Shown one piece after another: positions 54,499 through 63,375 of a DNA stretch of 64,000 nt. Each line of letters begins with the position of its first letter. Position 1 is the stretch's first letter. The stretch is taken from assembly GCA_023284085.1 (NCBI GenBank), contig JAKVHY010000033.1:1-64000 (forward strand), written 5' to 3'. The position numbers and the translations under genes were made by a program. Source of the stretch: Shewanella benthica (GTDB lineage: Bacteria; Pseudomonadota; Gammaproteobacteria; Enterobacterales; Shewanellaceae). The notes beneath the pieces were generated by a model. It ran no database searches and was not told where the DNA came from. It saw only the letters and a list, made by a program, of their open reading frames with translations.

Positions 54499-55102
54499 AA
54501 ATCACCTTTATTGTTATATTTTTAATTTTATCTTTCACACTTGCTCAAGTATGTGAACACACATTGAGCAACTGTTCAGTTTTTCAAACACTACACTGAA
54601 AATAGCAAACAGGCAAGTGGCTAATTGAATACAATTCAAAATGATAACACCAAATAAAATAAATCAATTAATAACACCAACTTAGACAAATATTGGTATT
54701 TAACGAGCGCTAGAAACAAGCCATTTATCAGTTTAAAATGAAAATATACCGAGTTAACTTTAGCGATGTAGATCACGGTTACGGCTTGACATTGACCAAT
54801 ATTATTTACATCGAATATTCAATCAATTGATTATTTACTAAGCTGTAAATCACTATTTATACTGAAGGTTTTACAAATAACAGCATAAAAATCTAGATGC
54901 TAACGGCGATAAACTTTGAATCTGCTAGAAAATAGCCATAAGACAGAATGGATCACGCCAAGGCGAAAGGGATAAAACAGAGAGGAAATAAGCAGGAAGC
55001 AAGGAATAAGGTAAAATTGGCGAAAAGTGCGGTAAAACCGCACCCATATACCATCGAATATAATGTATCTAAAAGTAAATCACTCAATTGAACAAATGAG
55101 TA
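54499..55102. other. AT-rich gap between puuD and puuR
   Basis: 604 bases without a gene. The puuD-proximal end holds the palindrome at 54541-54571 and a looser inverted repeat TTCAGT/ACTGAA (54575-54600). The rest is AT-rich, with no frame or structure that I can support. Confidence 0.6.
54541..54571. promoter_or_regulatory. 31-base palindrome upstream of puuD
   Basis: TTGCTCAA and TTGAGCAA form perfect 8-bp arms. The centre (TGTGAACACA) is itself nearly symmetrical and resembles half of a CRP-type TGTGA site. It is a likely operator or activator site for puuDA. Confidence 0.5.
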
Positions 55103-55657
55103 TTAGAAATTGGCAGGAGTCGTGGCACTCACCAGCCGACACTCTTCATCGAATGGATTTCTGAATCTATGGGGAGACTCACTGTTAAAGTAATAACTAT
55201 CACCGGCTTCGAGAATAAAAACCTCATCCCCTACCGTGAGCTCGAGTCTGCCTTCGAGTACCATGGCCGCTTCTTCACCCTCATGCTTGAGCATCTCTGC
55301 ACCTGTGTCGGAGCCGGGAGGATAAGTCTCACTCATTACCGACATGGCGCGATTAGGGTAATCTCGTCCGATTAACTTATAGTCTAAGTTGCCGTCACCG
55401 ATGTCCAATAGCTCATCACTTCGGTACACCACCTTGGCCTCACTTTGAGCGTTCCCCTCCATTGAGAAGAAATCGACCAGAGACATAGGTAAACCCGATA
55501 GCACCTTCTTCAATGAGCTCACCGAAGGGCTGACGCTATTTTTTTCAATCATAGAGATGGTGCTATTGGTCACTCCAGCTCTCTTAGCAAGTTCTCGTTG
55601 CGACAGACCTTTCTGTTTACGGACTACTTTAAGGCTAGCTCCAATATCCAAATGCAT
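55103..55657 (-). CDS. puuR: Putrescine-utilisation repressor PuuR
   Basis: 184 residues: an N-terminal XRE helix-turn-helix (LSQRELAKRAGVTNSTISMI, about residues 19-38) and a C-terminal cupin (about 110-178, HEGEEAAMVLEGRLELTVG and SPHRF). The alignment with E. coli PuuR is close along its whole length, including the PNRAMSVMSETYPPGSDTGA block. In E. coli PuuR is released by putrescine. GGAGATATGC precedes the ATG. Its gene is divergent from the second puuB. Confidence 0.93.
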   Translation of the reverse strand: MHLDIGASLKVVRKQKGLSQRELAKRAGVTNSTISMIEKNSVSPSVSSLKKVLSGLPMSLVDFFSMEGNAQSEAKVVYRSDELLDIGDGNLDYKLIGRDYPNRAMSVMSETYPPGSDTGAEMLKHEGEEAAMVLEGRLELTVGDEVFILEAGDSYYFNSESPHRFRNPFDEECRLVSATTPANF

Positions 55658-55980
55658 ATCTCCTGTAAGAATACTTAATTATTCTTTATTACTATTAATC
55701 TAGGATAAAAAACGTGCAAATTATTCTTCATACTAATTTGTATCAAACAAAAAAGCATGTTAAATATAAACAACACCCGTGAATTATATATGACTCTCGC
55801 TTAATTGCAAAAACATACTGTGCTAAGTCAGGTTAATTCTCAATGACTAATAGATAATAAGTAATAACAAAGCAGCACTAATAAAATAGTAGTAAATCAG
55901 TAATAAACCCGAAATAACAAGAGATAGCCAAGCCCAATAGTCATCAACTAATAACATCTAATAACAAAAAGTCTGGAGAT
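55658..55980. other. puuR-puuB divergent regulatory region
   Basis: 323 very AT-rich bases. The inverted repeat AAGAATA-N6-TATTCTT (55667-55686) abuts the puuR ribosome-binding site. A related ATTATTCTTCAT occurs at 55731-55742. No gene is apparent. Confidence 0.55.
55667..55686. promoter_or_regulatory. Candidate PuuR operator
   Basis: AAGAATA-CTTAAT-TATTCTT is a perfect 7-bp inverted repeat 10-29 bases upstream of the puuR start, placed for autorepression. Assignment to PuuR is inference. Confidence 0.4.
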
Positions 55981-57291
55981 ATGATGCTAGTTAAGCGCCC
56001 GGTTCACAGCGAACAATACCCCTCGTCATACTATTTCGATACTGCCAAGGAGCTCTATGAGCACCCGCAACTGCAAGAATCTATCAAGGTAGATGTCTGT
56101 GTCGTCGGTGGTGGTTTCAGTGGCATCAACACAGCCATAGAGTTAGCCCAGAAAGGGTTTTCGGTGGCCCTGTTAGAGGCGAAACGCATAGGCTGGGGGG
56201 CATCGGGACGCAATGGCGGAGAGCTGATACGTGGCATTGGCCATAATATTGAACAGTTCAGAGGCATCATAGGCGAAGAAGGCGTTCAAGCCATCAACCA
56301 GATGGGCTTCGAGGCCGTCGACATCGTCAGGCAGAGAGTCAAGGAACACAAGATAGACTGCAATCTGCAGATGGGCTATTGCGACTTAGCCATCAAACCC
56401 AGGCATATGAAAGAGCTTTATGAAGACTATGAAGACTTAGTATCCCAAGGCCGAGGAGAGGGTTTTAAAATCCTCGAGAAGCAAGACGTCAGTCAGGTCA
56501 TAGGCTCAGATTGTTATGAGGGTGCTCTGGTCGACATGAACAGCGGTCACCTTCATCCACTCAACCTGGCACTGGGCGAAGCTAGAGTCGCTCGTATGCT
56601 TGGGGTCAAAATGTATGAATACAGCGCCGCAGAAAAGATTATCAAGGGCGATAAGCCCAAAGTTCTCACAGCAAAAGGTGAAGTGAACTGTCAGTATTTA
56701 GTCTTGGCGGGTAACGCCTATATCGGCCACAAGCTCGACAGCTATGTCGGTGGCAAGGTGCTACCGGCCGGGAGCTATCTGCTCGCCACAGAGCCATTAA
56801 CCGATGAGCAGTGCAAAACTATCATCCCGCAGAATATGGCTTTCGCCGATATGCGTATCGATCTGGATTACTTCCATCTATCAGAAGATAACCGCCTGCT
56901 ATTCGGTGGTCTGTGCACTTACTCAGGCAAAGACCCTAAAGATATCGAAGCCGCCCTCAGGCCGAATTTAGAAAAGGTCTTCCCACTGCTCAAGGGGATT
57001 AAAATCGATTTCGAGTGGGGCGGCATGATAGGCATAGGCGCGAACCGTCTGCCCCAAATTGGTCGACTACCTGATTGCCCTAATATCCTCTACGCCCAGG
57101 CCTATGCAGGTCACGGCGTTAACGCCACCCATATGGCAGCGAAACTCATCAGTGAAGCCCTGACGGCTCAGGCCGGACGCTTCGATATCTTCGACAAGGT
57201 GCAACACATGACCTTCCCCGGCGGGCCAACATTTAGATCGCCCATGCTGGCGGCAGGCATGCTCTACCATAGGATGTTGGATATTTTTTAG
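55981..57291 (+). CDS. puuB: Gamma-glutamylputrescine oxidoreductase paralogue 2
   Basis: A 436-residue FAD oxidoreductase of the same family as 45394-46680. FAD motif VCVVGGGFSGINTAIELAQ (about residues 40-58), then GWGASGRNGGELIRG, and late AYAGHGVNATHMAAK with FPGGPTFRSP. The two proteins share length and motifs but differ at many positions (for example ELIRG against QIVNS after the FAD loop). Its position next to puuR makes it the better candidate for the PuuR-controlled enzyme. Confidence 0.9.
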   Translation: MMLVKRPVHSEQYPSSYYFDTAKELYEHPQLQESIKVDVCVVGGGFSGINTAIELAQKGFSVALLEAKRIGWGASGRNGGELIRGIGHNIEQFRGIIGEEGVQAINQMGFEAVDIVRQRVKEHKIDCNLQMGYCDLAIKPRHMKELYEDYEDLVSQGRGEGFKILEKQDVSQVIGSDCYEGALVDMNSGHLHPLNLALGEARVARMLGVKMYEYSAAEKIIKGDKPKVLTAKGEVNCQYLVLAGNAYIGHKLDSYVGGKVLPAGSYLLATEPLTDEQCKTIIPQNMAFADMRIDLDYFHLSEDNRLLFGGLCTYSGKDPKDIEAALRPNLEKVFPLLKGIKIDFEWGGMIGIGANRLPQIGRLPDCPNILYAQAYAGHGVNATHMAAKLISEALTAQAGRFDIFDKVQHMTFPGGPTFRSPMLAAGMLYHRMLDIF

Positions 57292-57926
57292 AAAAATATC
57301 TTTAAATTTTTCACAAAGGTGGGGACTTGTCGGATAACAAGTTTCAAGTCTCTTTTTAGTTTAGTTTCATTGGGATGTTTGGATATTTGGTTGGTTATAG
57401 GAAACCATAGCCTCATTTTAATCTATAGCCTGCGGCTCGCTGAATGTGCAAACACTTCTATGACACGCCGCAAGCACGGTCCCTGTGGGCTCTGCGACAG
57501 CATCCTTGCTGTCGAAGGTCACAGCCGCGTTCACACCTGAGTATTTACCTCTTCGATTTTAGCTTTATTGGCTGAGCGACTAGTTTCAAGTCTCTTTTTC
57601 AGTTGGGTTCATTGGGCGTAGTTGGTGTTCGGTTAGTTTGCAGAGTTGCATAGACGGTGTTATTCAAGATAGTTGTCATCTAGCAACAGCCCGGTGAGGG
57701 ATGTGCAAACATTCGAGTATTTACCTCTTCGATTTAAATTTTATTGGCCAGTAACTCATTTCTGGACTGAAATGAGTTAGCCGTAAAGGTGTACTTGCAT
57801 GTTGAATGCGGCCACCAGCCATAAACCATGAGCAATGCTGGCACACTTTGTTGCGCCTTTTATTTTAACAACGAATCTGACAGCCTTGAGAATCGTGATG
57901 TCATGGACTTATTGGCTGCTGCCATG
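57292..57926. repeat. Intergenic dispersed-repeat region left of hspQ
   Basis: 635 bases with no gene. A 35-base unit (AGTTTCAAGTCTCTTTTT..., then TTCATTGGG) occurs at 57340-57374 and 57582-57616. GAGTATTTACCTCTTCGATT occurs at 57539-57558 and 57715-57734. GTGCAAACA precedes each of the latter. The first copy carries in between a GC-rich element with the perfect hairpin CGACAGCA-TCCT-TGCTGTCG (57495-57514). The second copy lacks it. Confidence 0.8.
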
Positions 57927-58256
57927 TTAATTAATCGGCCTGTTACTAATATATCGACCATTTTCTAGCTCTGAAAAATACTGTTTAAGCATTGGATGGC
58001 TAATAGGTTCCAAAGTATCATCAGGCGCTAAGTTTTGTTCGGCCACATAAGTTGAATGTGAACTCCCATGAACTAAGACACTATACCAAGGCTTATTTTT
58101 TGGAGGTCGAGACTTAGCGACTTGTTCATACCAATTATCAGTTAGCTGAAAGTTCAAATCAACATCGACAATAACTCCACGATAGCCAAAAAGCCGGTGG
58201 TGAATTAAGTCGCCAACGGAAAATTTCGCATTGGTTATATTTGTTACCGTTCCCAT
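57927..58256 (-). CDS. hspQ: Heat shock protein HspQ (YccV family)
   Basis: A 109-residue beta-rich protein. Family blocks are KFSVGDLIHHRLFGYRGVIV near the N-terminus, KNKPWYSVLVHGSSHSTYVA and HPMLKQYFSELENGRY at the end. HspQ binds hemimethylated DNA in vitro in E. coli and acts as a specificity factor for Lon. It stands alone and is flanked on both sides by repeat-containing intergenic DNA. Confidence 0.93.
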   Translation of the reverse strand: MGTVTNITNAKFSVGDLIHHRLFGYRGVIVDVDLNFQLTDNWYEQVAKSRPPKNKPWYSVLVHGSSHSTYVAEQNLAPDDTLEPISHPMLKQYFSELENGRYISNRPIN

Positions 58257-58813
58257 ACAGTCTTCTCCATGATCAAGCTGATTAGACTAATAATAGCTGT
58301 ACAGTGCGCGTGCACAATTAATAAAGCTATTATTTCGACAAAGGGGTCAGAGCGAATAAGGCCAAATTTTCTTGTTATTCAACTAGTGCAGGTGCGGCTG
58401 CGAGCTTCGATGACATGGACGTTACTGCAGAGCCAACATGGATGGAGTCTTTTGAAATCAAGTGCCGGCGACTCTCAGAAGTATCTGCATAAAAGCCCGC
58501 AGCAAGCGATAGATCACAATGAAGGTAAAAGTTATAAACGCACTCCCCAATATCCACTCAGCCAGAAGCTAAATCAGAAAATGTAATCAGCCTTCATTCG
58601 AAGGCAACCTCATTCTTTGGTTAAATAAACAGCGGCAAATGCAGATATCAAAAAAAGCCTTGCTGAAACTCAACTCATGTTAACGATAAATGGAATTTAC
58701 CTGTCAATTTTTAAGGATACCTCAATGAAAGGTGGTTTTATTTATATAAGGATGAGTTAATCCCCTAGTTAAGTGCTGTTTCACAGTGCCAGGCACACTG
58801 GTGTGATAACTTT
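58257..58813. repeat. Intergenic region right of hspQ with inverted dispersed repeat
   Basis: 557 bases. The minus strand of 58388-58450 aligns without gaps to the GC-rich element left of hspQ (about two-thirds identity over 63 bases, sharing GGCTCTGC, TCGAAG and CAGCCGC). A 105-codon plus-strand frame across it (58269-58586) looks like chance. GGGGTCAGAGCGAATAAGG at 58345 is a motif I associate with Shewanella repeat elements. Confidence 0.7.
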
Positions 58814-60094
58814 ATGCCCCTTCAAAAAAGCTTTACAGATCAGTTCCAATTCAATAATGGGGTTAGCGTGGCAATTCGAGATAAAAAATTAATCAATAAC
58901 ATAGGTCTTCAGGTGGTCATCGCCATGATAATTGGTGCCTTAGTGGGCCTTTACATGGGAGAGGATGCCGCCATATTTGGGCCTCTTGGTACCATCTTTA
59001 TCCACCTGATTAAGATGCTGGTCATTCCCTTAGTCGTAGTATCGATTATCGCCGGCGCCGCCAGCTTAGGTGATAGCCCTTCTGCAGGTAAGATAGGTAT
59101 CGGCACTTTTGCCTTCTTCATTATCACCTCAGGCGTTGCCGTCACGCTGGCACTAGTCATGGGAAATATTTTTAAGCCCGGAGCTGGCATAGACTTTAGC
59201 GCACAGGGTCAATCACTCGCTCAAGTTACCGCAGAGCAAGGCGCGCTTCCAAGCGCCATAGATACCTTGATTGGGATGATCCCGACTAATGTGTTTGAGT
59301 CTATGACCTCGGGGAATATTCTGCAGATCTTAGTCTTCTGTATCTTCTTCGGTATCGCATTGAGTAAAGTGAAAGGCGATGGTGCTAAGCCGATTATCAA
59401 AGGCCTCAATACCCTAGTAGAAGCCTTCGTATGGATGATCAATTGCGTGATGATCATCGCGCCTCTGGGCGTATTTGGTCTGATGGCTGAATCTGTGGGC
59501 TCATTCGGATTTCAAGCTCTAGAAGTCGTATTGAAGCTATTCCTTGTATTCGTGGTGGCAATTCTTATCTATGCCTTCATCTTCTTTCCGTTAGTAGTGA
59601 AGTTTTTCTCTAACGTCCCTGTGATGAAGTTTGTCTCGGCGATGAAGAAACCTCAAGCGATGGCGCTATCTACCGCGTCATCTATGGCGACATTGCCAGT
59701 CACCATGGAAACCTGTGAAGAGGAGCTCAATGTCTCCAAGGCAACCACAGCCTTCGTATTACCACTGGGCGCGACCATCAACATGACGGGCAACGCTATC
59801 TACTATGGCTTAGTCGCCATGTTCTTCGCTCAGATGTATCACATCGATCTGACCATGGCAGCCTATGCTGCCATTATCTTCACTTCGACACTGGGTGCCA
59901 TAGGTCAAGCCGGCGTGCCAGGGCCCTCCTTCCTCGTTGTCGCCGTGCTACTTGCAGCCGGGATCCCGATTGACGGCCTGCCACTCTTGTTCGCTCTGGA
60001 TCGTATATTTGACATGATCCGTACCTCTCTGAACATTACAGGCGACGCAGTCTGTGCTGTAGTAATGGATAGATTTAGTTCAGAAAATAAATAG
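58814..60094 (+). CDS. Dicarboxylate/amino acid:cation symporter (DAACS family)
   Basis: 426 residues, about eight membrane helices plus two re-entrant hairpins. Signatures: FIHLIKMLVIPLVVVSIIAG, the serine-rich hairpin ALSTASSMATLPVT, GATINMTGNAIYYG and the C-terminal DRIFDMIRTSLNITGDA that binds substrate carboxylate and Na+. It imports C4-dicarboxylates or Glu/Asp with Na+ or H+. The start is uncertain: ATG at 58814 gives an 18-residue extension, whereas GTG at 58868 has GGGG upstream and begins closer to the family start. Glutamate import would feed PuuA. Confidence 0.9.
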   Translation: MPLQKSFTDQFQFNNGVSVAIRDKKLINNIGLQVVIAMIIGALVGLYMGEDAAIFGPLGTIFIHLIKMLVIPLVVVSIIAGAASLGDSPSAGKIGIGTFAFFIITSGVAVTLALVMGNIFKPGAGIDFSAQGQSLAQVTAEQGALPSAIDTLIGMIPTNVFESMTSGNILQILVFCIFFGIALSKVKGDGAKPIIKGLNTLVEAFVWMINCVMIIAPLGVFGLMAESVGSFGFQALEVVLKLFLVFVVAILIYAFIFFPLVVKFFSNVPVMKFVSAMKKPQAMALSTASSMATLPVTMETCEEELNVSKATTAFVLPLGATINMTGNAIYYGLVAMFFAQMYHIDLTMAAYAAIIFTSTLGAIGQAGVPGPSFLVVAVLLAAGIPIDGLPLLFALDRIFDMIRTSLNITGDAVCAVVMDRFSSENK

Positions 60095-60131
60095 TCATAT
60101 TCATAAATATTAGTCATAAATATAACTGACA

Positions 60132-60167
60132 AAAAAGCCCCTTTACCGAAACGTAAAGGGGCTTTTT
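60132..60167. terminator. Bidirectional intrinsic terminator
   Basis: AAAAAGCCCCTTTA and TAAAGGGGCTTTTT form a 14-bp stem with an 8-base loop. It serves the symporter gene and the opposing puuC. Confidence 0.93.
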
Positions 60168-60230
60168 GGGGAAGTTAAGGTTCTAGGTTCTAGATCCTAG
60201 TTTCTATCTCCTCGAACCTCGATCCTTCTC

Positions 60231-61742
60231 TTAATCCAACATAATCCATGTCGCCTTAATCTCAGTGTACTTATCGAAAGCATGCAGTGACTTGTCACGG
60301 CCGTTACCTGACTGTTTATAACCACCAAACGGCGCAGTCATGTCACCGCCGTCGTAATGATTGATCCATACCATACCGCTACGCAGCGCCCTGGCTGTCT
60401 TATGGGCCTTGCTGATATCTGAGGTCCAGACACCTGCGGCCAAACCATAGATGCTGTCGTTGCCGATTTCGATGGCTTGCTCCATGCCATCGAAGGTGAT
60501 CACTGATAACACGGGACCGAAGATCTCCTCTTTAGCGATAGTCATCTGGTTATTCACGTCACTGAATATGGTCGGCTGTACATAGGCGCCGCCACATTCT
60601 GCCATCACCTGCTCGCCACCCTGGATCAGCTTAGCGCCTTCATCGAGTCCGGACTTAATGTAGCCTAAGATATTATCCAGCTGCTGCTTATCCACCACGG
60701 CGCCACAAGTCGTGGCCGGATCCAGCGGATGTCCCGGCTGCCAAGCTTGCATCTCCTCGGCTATCAATGCCAACAACTCATCTTTAACGCCGGCTTCCAC
60801 CAGCAGGCGTGAACCCGCAGTGCAGACCTCGCCCTGATTAAAGGCAATAGCCGCTGCAGCAGCTTCGGCAGCCTTCTTAAGGTTCGGCGCATCGTTGAAA
60901 ACGATATTCGGGCTCTTGCCACCAGCCTCGAGCCAGACACGCTTCATGTTTGATTCACCGGCATAGATCATCAGCTGCTTGGCGATCTTCGTCGAACCTG
61001 TGAATACCAAGGTATCGACATCCATATGCAGCGCTAAGGCCTTACCTACCGTATGACCGAAACCTGGCAGGACATTGAGCACACCTTTAGGAATGCCCGC
61101 CTCTATGGCTATTTGCGCCATACGAATGGCGGTAAGTGGAGACTTTTCAGAAGGTTTTAATACCACAGAGTTGCCCGTTGCTAAGGCAGGGCCTAGTTTC
61201 CAGCACGCCATCAAGATGGGGAAGTTCCAGGGCACGATGGCCGCGACAACCCCGACAGGTTCGCGGGTGATCATACCGATCTCATTGTGAGCCGTAGGCG
61301 CGAGTTCATCATAAATCTTATCGATGGCCTCACCTGACCAACGAATCGCACGGGCGGCGCCGTCAACATCGACCGAACCCGAGTAGCGAATAGGCTTACC
61401 CATGTCTAAAGTCTCTAGCAAGGCAAGCTCGTCTCGGTTTTGCTCCAGCAGCTCGGCAAAACGTATCATGATCTGTTTACGCTTTACCGGGGCGAGTTCT
61501 GACCACACGCCTGAGTCGAAGGTTTGCCTGGCATTGGCCACCGCTAGGTTGGCATCTTCTAAATCGCAGCTTGCTACCTGACACAGCACTCGGCCATCAA
61601 TGGGGCTGACACAGTCGAATCTCTCACCAGACACTGACGCTAAATACTCCCCACCGATAAAGGCATCGGCCTTGATCTCTCCTTGGCTGATAAGTCTATC
61701 GGCTAGGTTTTGCCATTGTTCGCGACTGTTTGCTGTACTCAT
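60231..61742 (-). CDS. puuC: Gamma-glutamyl-gamma-aminobutyraldehyde dehydrogenase
   Basis: A 503-residue NAD(P)+ aldehyde dehydrogenase. Catalytic residues are Glu272 (LEAGGKSPNIVF) and Cys307 (NQGEVCTAGSRLL). The coenzyme-binding IVPWNFPILMACWK and LVFTGSTKIAKQ are present. Length and the N-terminal region match PuuC. It oxidises the aldehyde made by PuuB to gamma-glutamyl-GABA, and PuuC-type enzymes also accept 3-aminopropionaldehyde. It is divergent from the aminotransferase gene. Confidence 0.92.
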   Translation of the reverse strand: MSTANSREQWQNLADRLISQGEIKADAFIGGEYLASVSGERFDCVSPIDGRVLCQVASCDLEDANLAVANARQTFDSGVWSELAPVKRKQIMIRFAELLEQNRDELALLETLDMGKPIRYSGSVDVDGAARAIRWSGEAIDKIYDELAPTAHNEIGMITREPVGVVAAIVPWNFPILMACWKLGPALATGNSVVLKPSEKSPLTAIRMAQIAIEAGIPKGVLNVLPGFGHTVGKALALHMDVDTLVFTGSTKIAKQLMIYAGESNMKRVWLEAGGKSPNIVFNDAPNLKKAAEAAAAAIAFNQGEVCTAGSRLLVEAGVKDELLALIAEEMQAWQPGHPLDPATTCGAVVDKQQLDNILGYIKSGLDEGAKLIQGGEQVMAECGGAYVQPTIFSDVNNQMTIAKEEIFGPVLSVITFDGMEQAIEIGNDSIYGLAAGVWTSDISKAHKTARALRSGMVWINHYDGGDMTAPFGGYKQSGNGRDKSLHAFDKYTEIKATWIMLD

Positions 61743-61947
61743 GATGACCTCTTGACGGGTGATTAATAGATCCTCAGATTACGCTGTTATCTGGCTAGGT
61801 TTCAATAAAAATTCAATATATTTTACAAAAACGTCATTTTTGCTATAAATAAATGCACAAAAAGCTTTCATGTTCGTTATTTCTGACATAGCATGCAAAA
61901 TATCAATCGCTCACAAAAACAACTAATACTGAATCAGGGTAGATGAT

Positions 61948-63285
61948 ATGACAGATATTCAGAATCACAACGAAAGCGAAGCTCAGTCTCTGGAACATTA
62001 CTGGATGCCTTTCACGGCAAACAGACAATTTAAAGCTAATCCCCGAATGCTCGCCGAAGCCGATGGTATGTATTACAAAGATACCTCGGGTCGAGCCATT
62101 CTCGATGGTACCGCTGGTTTATGGTGCTGTAACGCTGGCCATGGCCGCAAGGAAATCTCAGAAGCGGTAAGCCAGCAGATTAAAAAGATGGATTACGCTC
62201 CTTCATTTCAGATGGGTCATCCGCTGGCATTCGAGCTCGCCGAGCGCCTGGCCCAAATGAGTCCCCAGGGCCTGAACAAGGTATTTTTCACCAACTCAGG
62301 CTCTGAGTCCGTCGACAGTGCCCTCAAGATAGCCATCAACTATCACAGAGCCAATGGAGAGCCGACTCGTACTCGCTTTATTGGCCGTGAACTTGGCTAT
62401 CATGGCGTAGGTTTCGGCGGCATTTCGGTGGGCGGCATAGGCGGCAATCGCAAGGCTTTTAGCCAGCAACTGCTGCCAGGTGTCGACCATCTCCCCCACA
62501 CCTTAGACATTCAGGGCAGTGCCTTTACACGTGGCATGCCCACAACGGGGGCAGAAAAAGCCGATGTGCTCGAACAGTTAGTCGCGCTTCATGGGGCGGA
62601 AAATATCGCTGCCGTGATTGTCGAGCCTATGTCTGGCTCGGCCGGCGTCATCTTGCCACCGGAAGGTTACCTTAAGCGTCTGCGCGCGATCACTCAGAAA
62701 CATGGCATCTTGCTGATCTTCGATGAGGTGATCACAGCCTTTGGCCGTGTGGGCGATGCCTTTGCCAGCCAACGTTGGGGGGTGACTCCGGATCTTATCA
62801 CCACAGCCAAGGCACTCAATAATGGCGCGATCCCAATGGGAGCCGTGCTTATCGATGACAAAATTTACGATGCCAGCATGCAGGGACCCGATGGGATTGA
62901 GCTCTTCCATGGATACACTTATTCGGGCCACCCGGTTGCGGCCGCCGCCGCACTGGCGACCCTGAATATCTATGAGAATGACAAGCTGTTTGAACGCAGC
63001 AGAGAACTCGAAGGCTACTTCGAAGATGCCATGCATAGCTTAAAGGATCTGCCAAATGTCATCGATATCCGCAATATCGGTCTGGTCGGTGCGATTCAGT
63101 TCTCCCCGAATAATAAGGGCGTAGGCAAACGAGGCTTCGATGTTTTCGAGCGCTGTTTTGCCAACGGCACTCTGGTGAGAGCCACCGCGGATATTATCGC
63201 CATCTCCCCGCCATTGATTATCGATAAGCGAGAGATTGATCAGATAGTCAACACCTTAGCCGATGCCATTCGGGCGACCGATTAA
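61948..63285 (+). CDS. Omega-amino acid (beta-alanine):pyruvate aminotransferase
   Basis: A 445-residue class III PLP aminotransferase. PLP lysine is Lys288 (TTAKALNNGAIPMG), the pyridine-N contact is Asp259 (LLIFDEVITAFGR) and the phosphate cup is NSGSESVDSALK. The N-terminus HYWMPFTANRQFK is typical of the BauA/omega-APT group, which uses beta-alanine, GABA or diamines with pyruvate. It is followed within 90 bases by an MmsA-type dehydrogenase, the partner in beta-alanine breakdown (bauA-bauC in Pseudomonas). It may also stand in for the missing PuuE. Confidence 0.9.
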   Translation: MTDIQNHNESEAQSLEHYWMPFTANRQFKANPRMLAEADGMYYKDTSGRAILDGTAGLWCCNAGHGRKEISEAVSQQIKKMDYAPSFQMGHPLAFELAERLAQMSPQGLNKVFFTNSGSESVDSALKIAINYHRANGEPTRTRFIGRELGYHGVGFGGISVGGIGGNRKAFSQQLLPGVDHLPHTLDIQGSAFTRGMPTTGAEKADVLEQLVALHGAENIAAVIVEPMSGSAGVILPPEGYLKRLRAITQKHGILLIFDEVITAFGRVGDAFASQRWGVTPDLITTAKALNNGAIPMGAVLIDDKIYDASMQGPDGIELFHGYTYSGHPVAAAAALATLNIYENDKLFERSRELEGYFEDAMHSLKDLPNVIDIRNIGLVGAIQFSPNNKGVGKRGFDVFERCFANGTLVRATADIIAISPPLIIDKREIDQIVNTLADAIRATD

Positions 63286-63375
63286 TCGGCTCATTGAGCT
63301 AAACATTTAACCCAGCAAGTAGCAGATGACATATGCCTTCGGCCTCGCCGTGGGCTCTATTAAAGGATCGAATCT

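Noticed and set aside
57319..57540. 73-codon plus-strand frame left of hspQ
   Set aside because: Lies wholly in repeat DNA and is Cys-rich without family similarity.
58269..58586. 105-codon plus-strand frame right of hspQ
   Set aside because: It runs across the dispersed repeat and shows no family pattern or convincing ribosome-binding site; likely chance.
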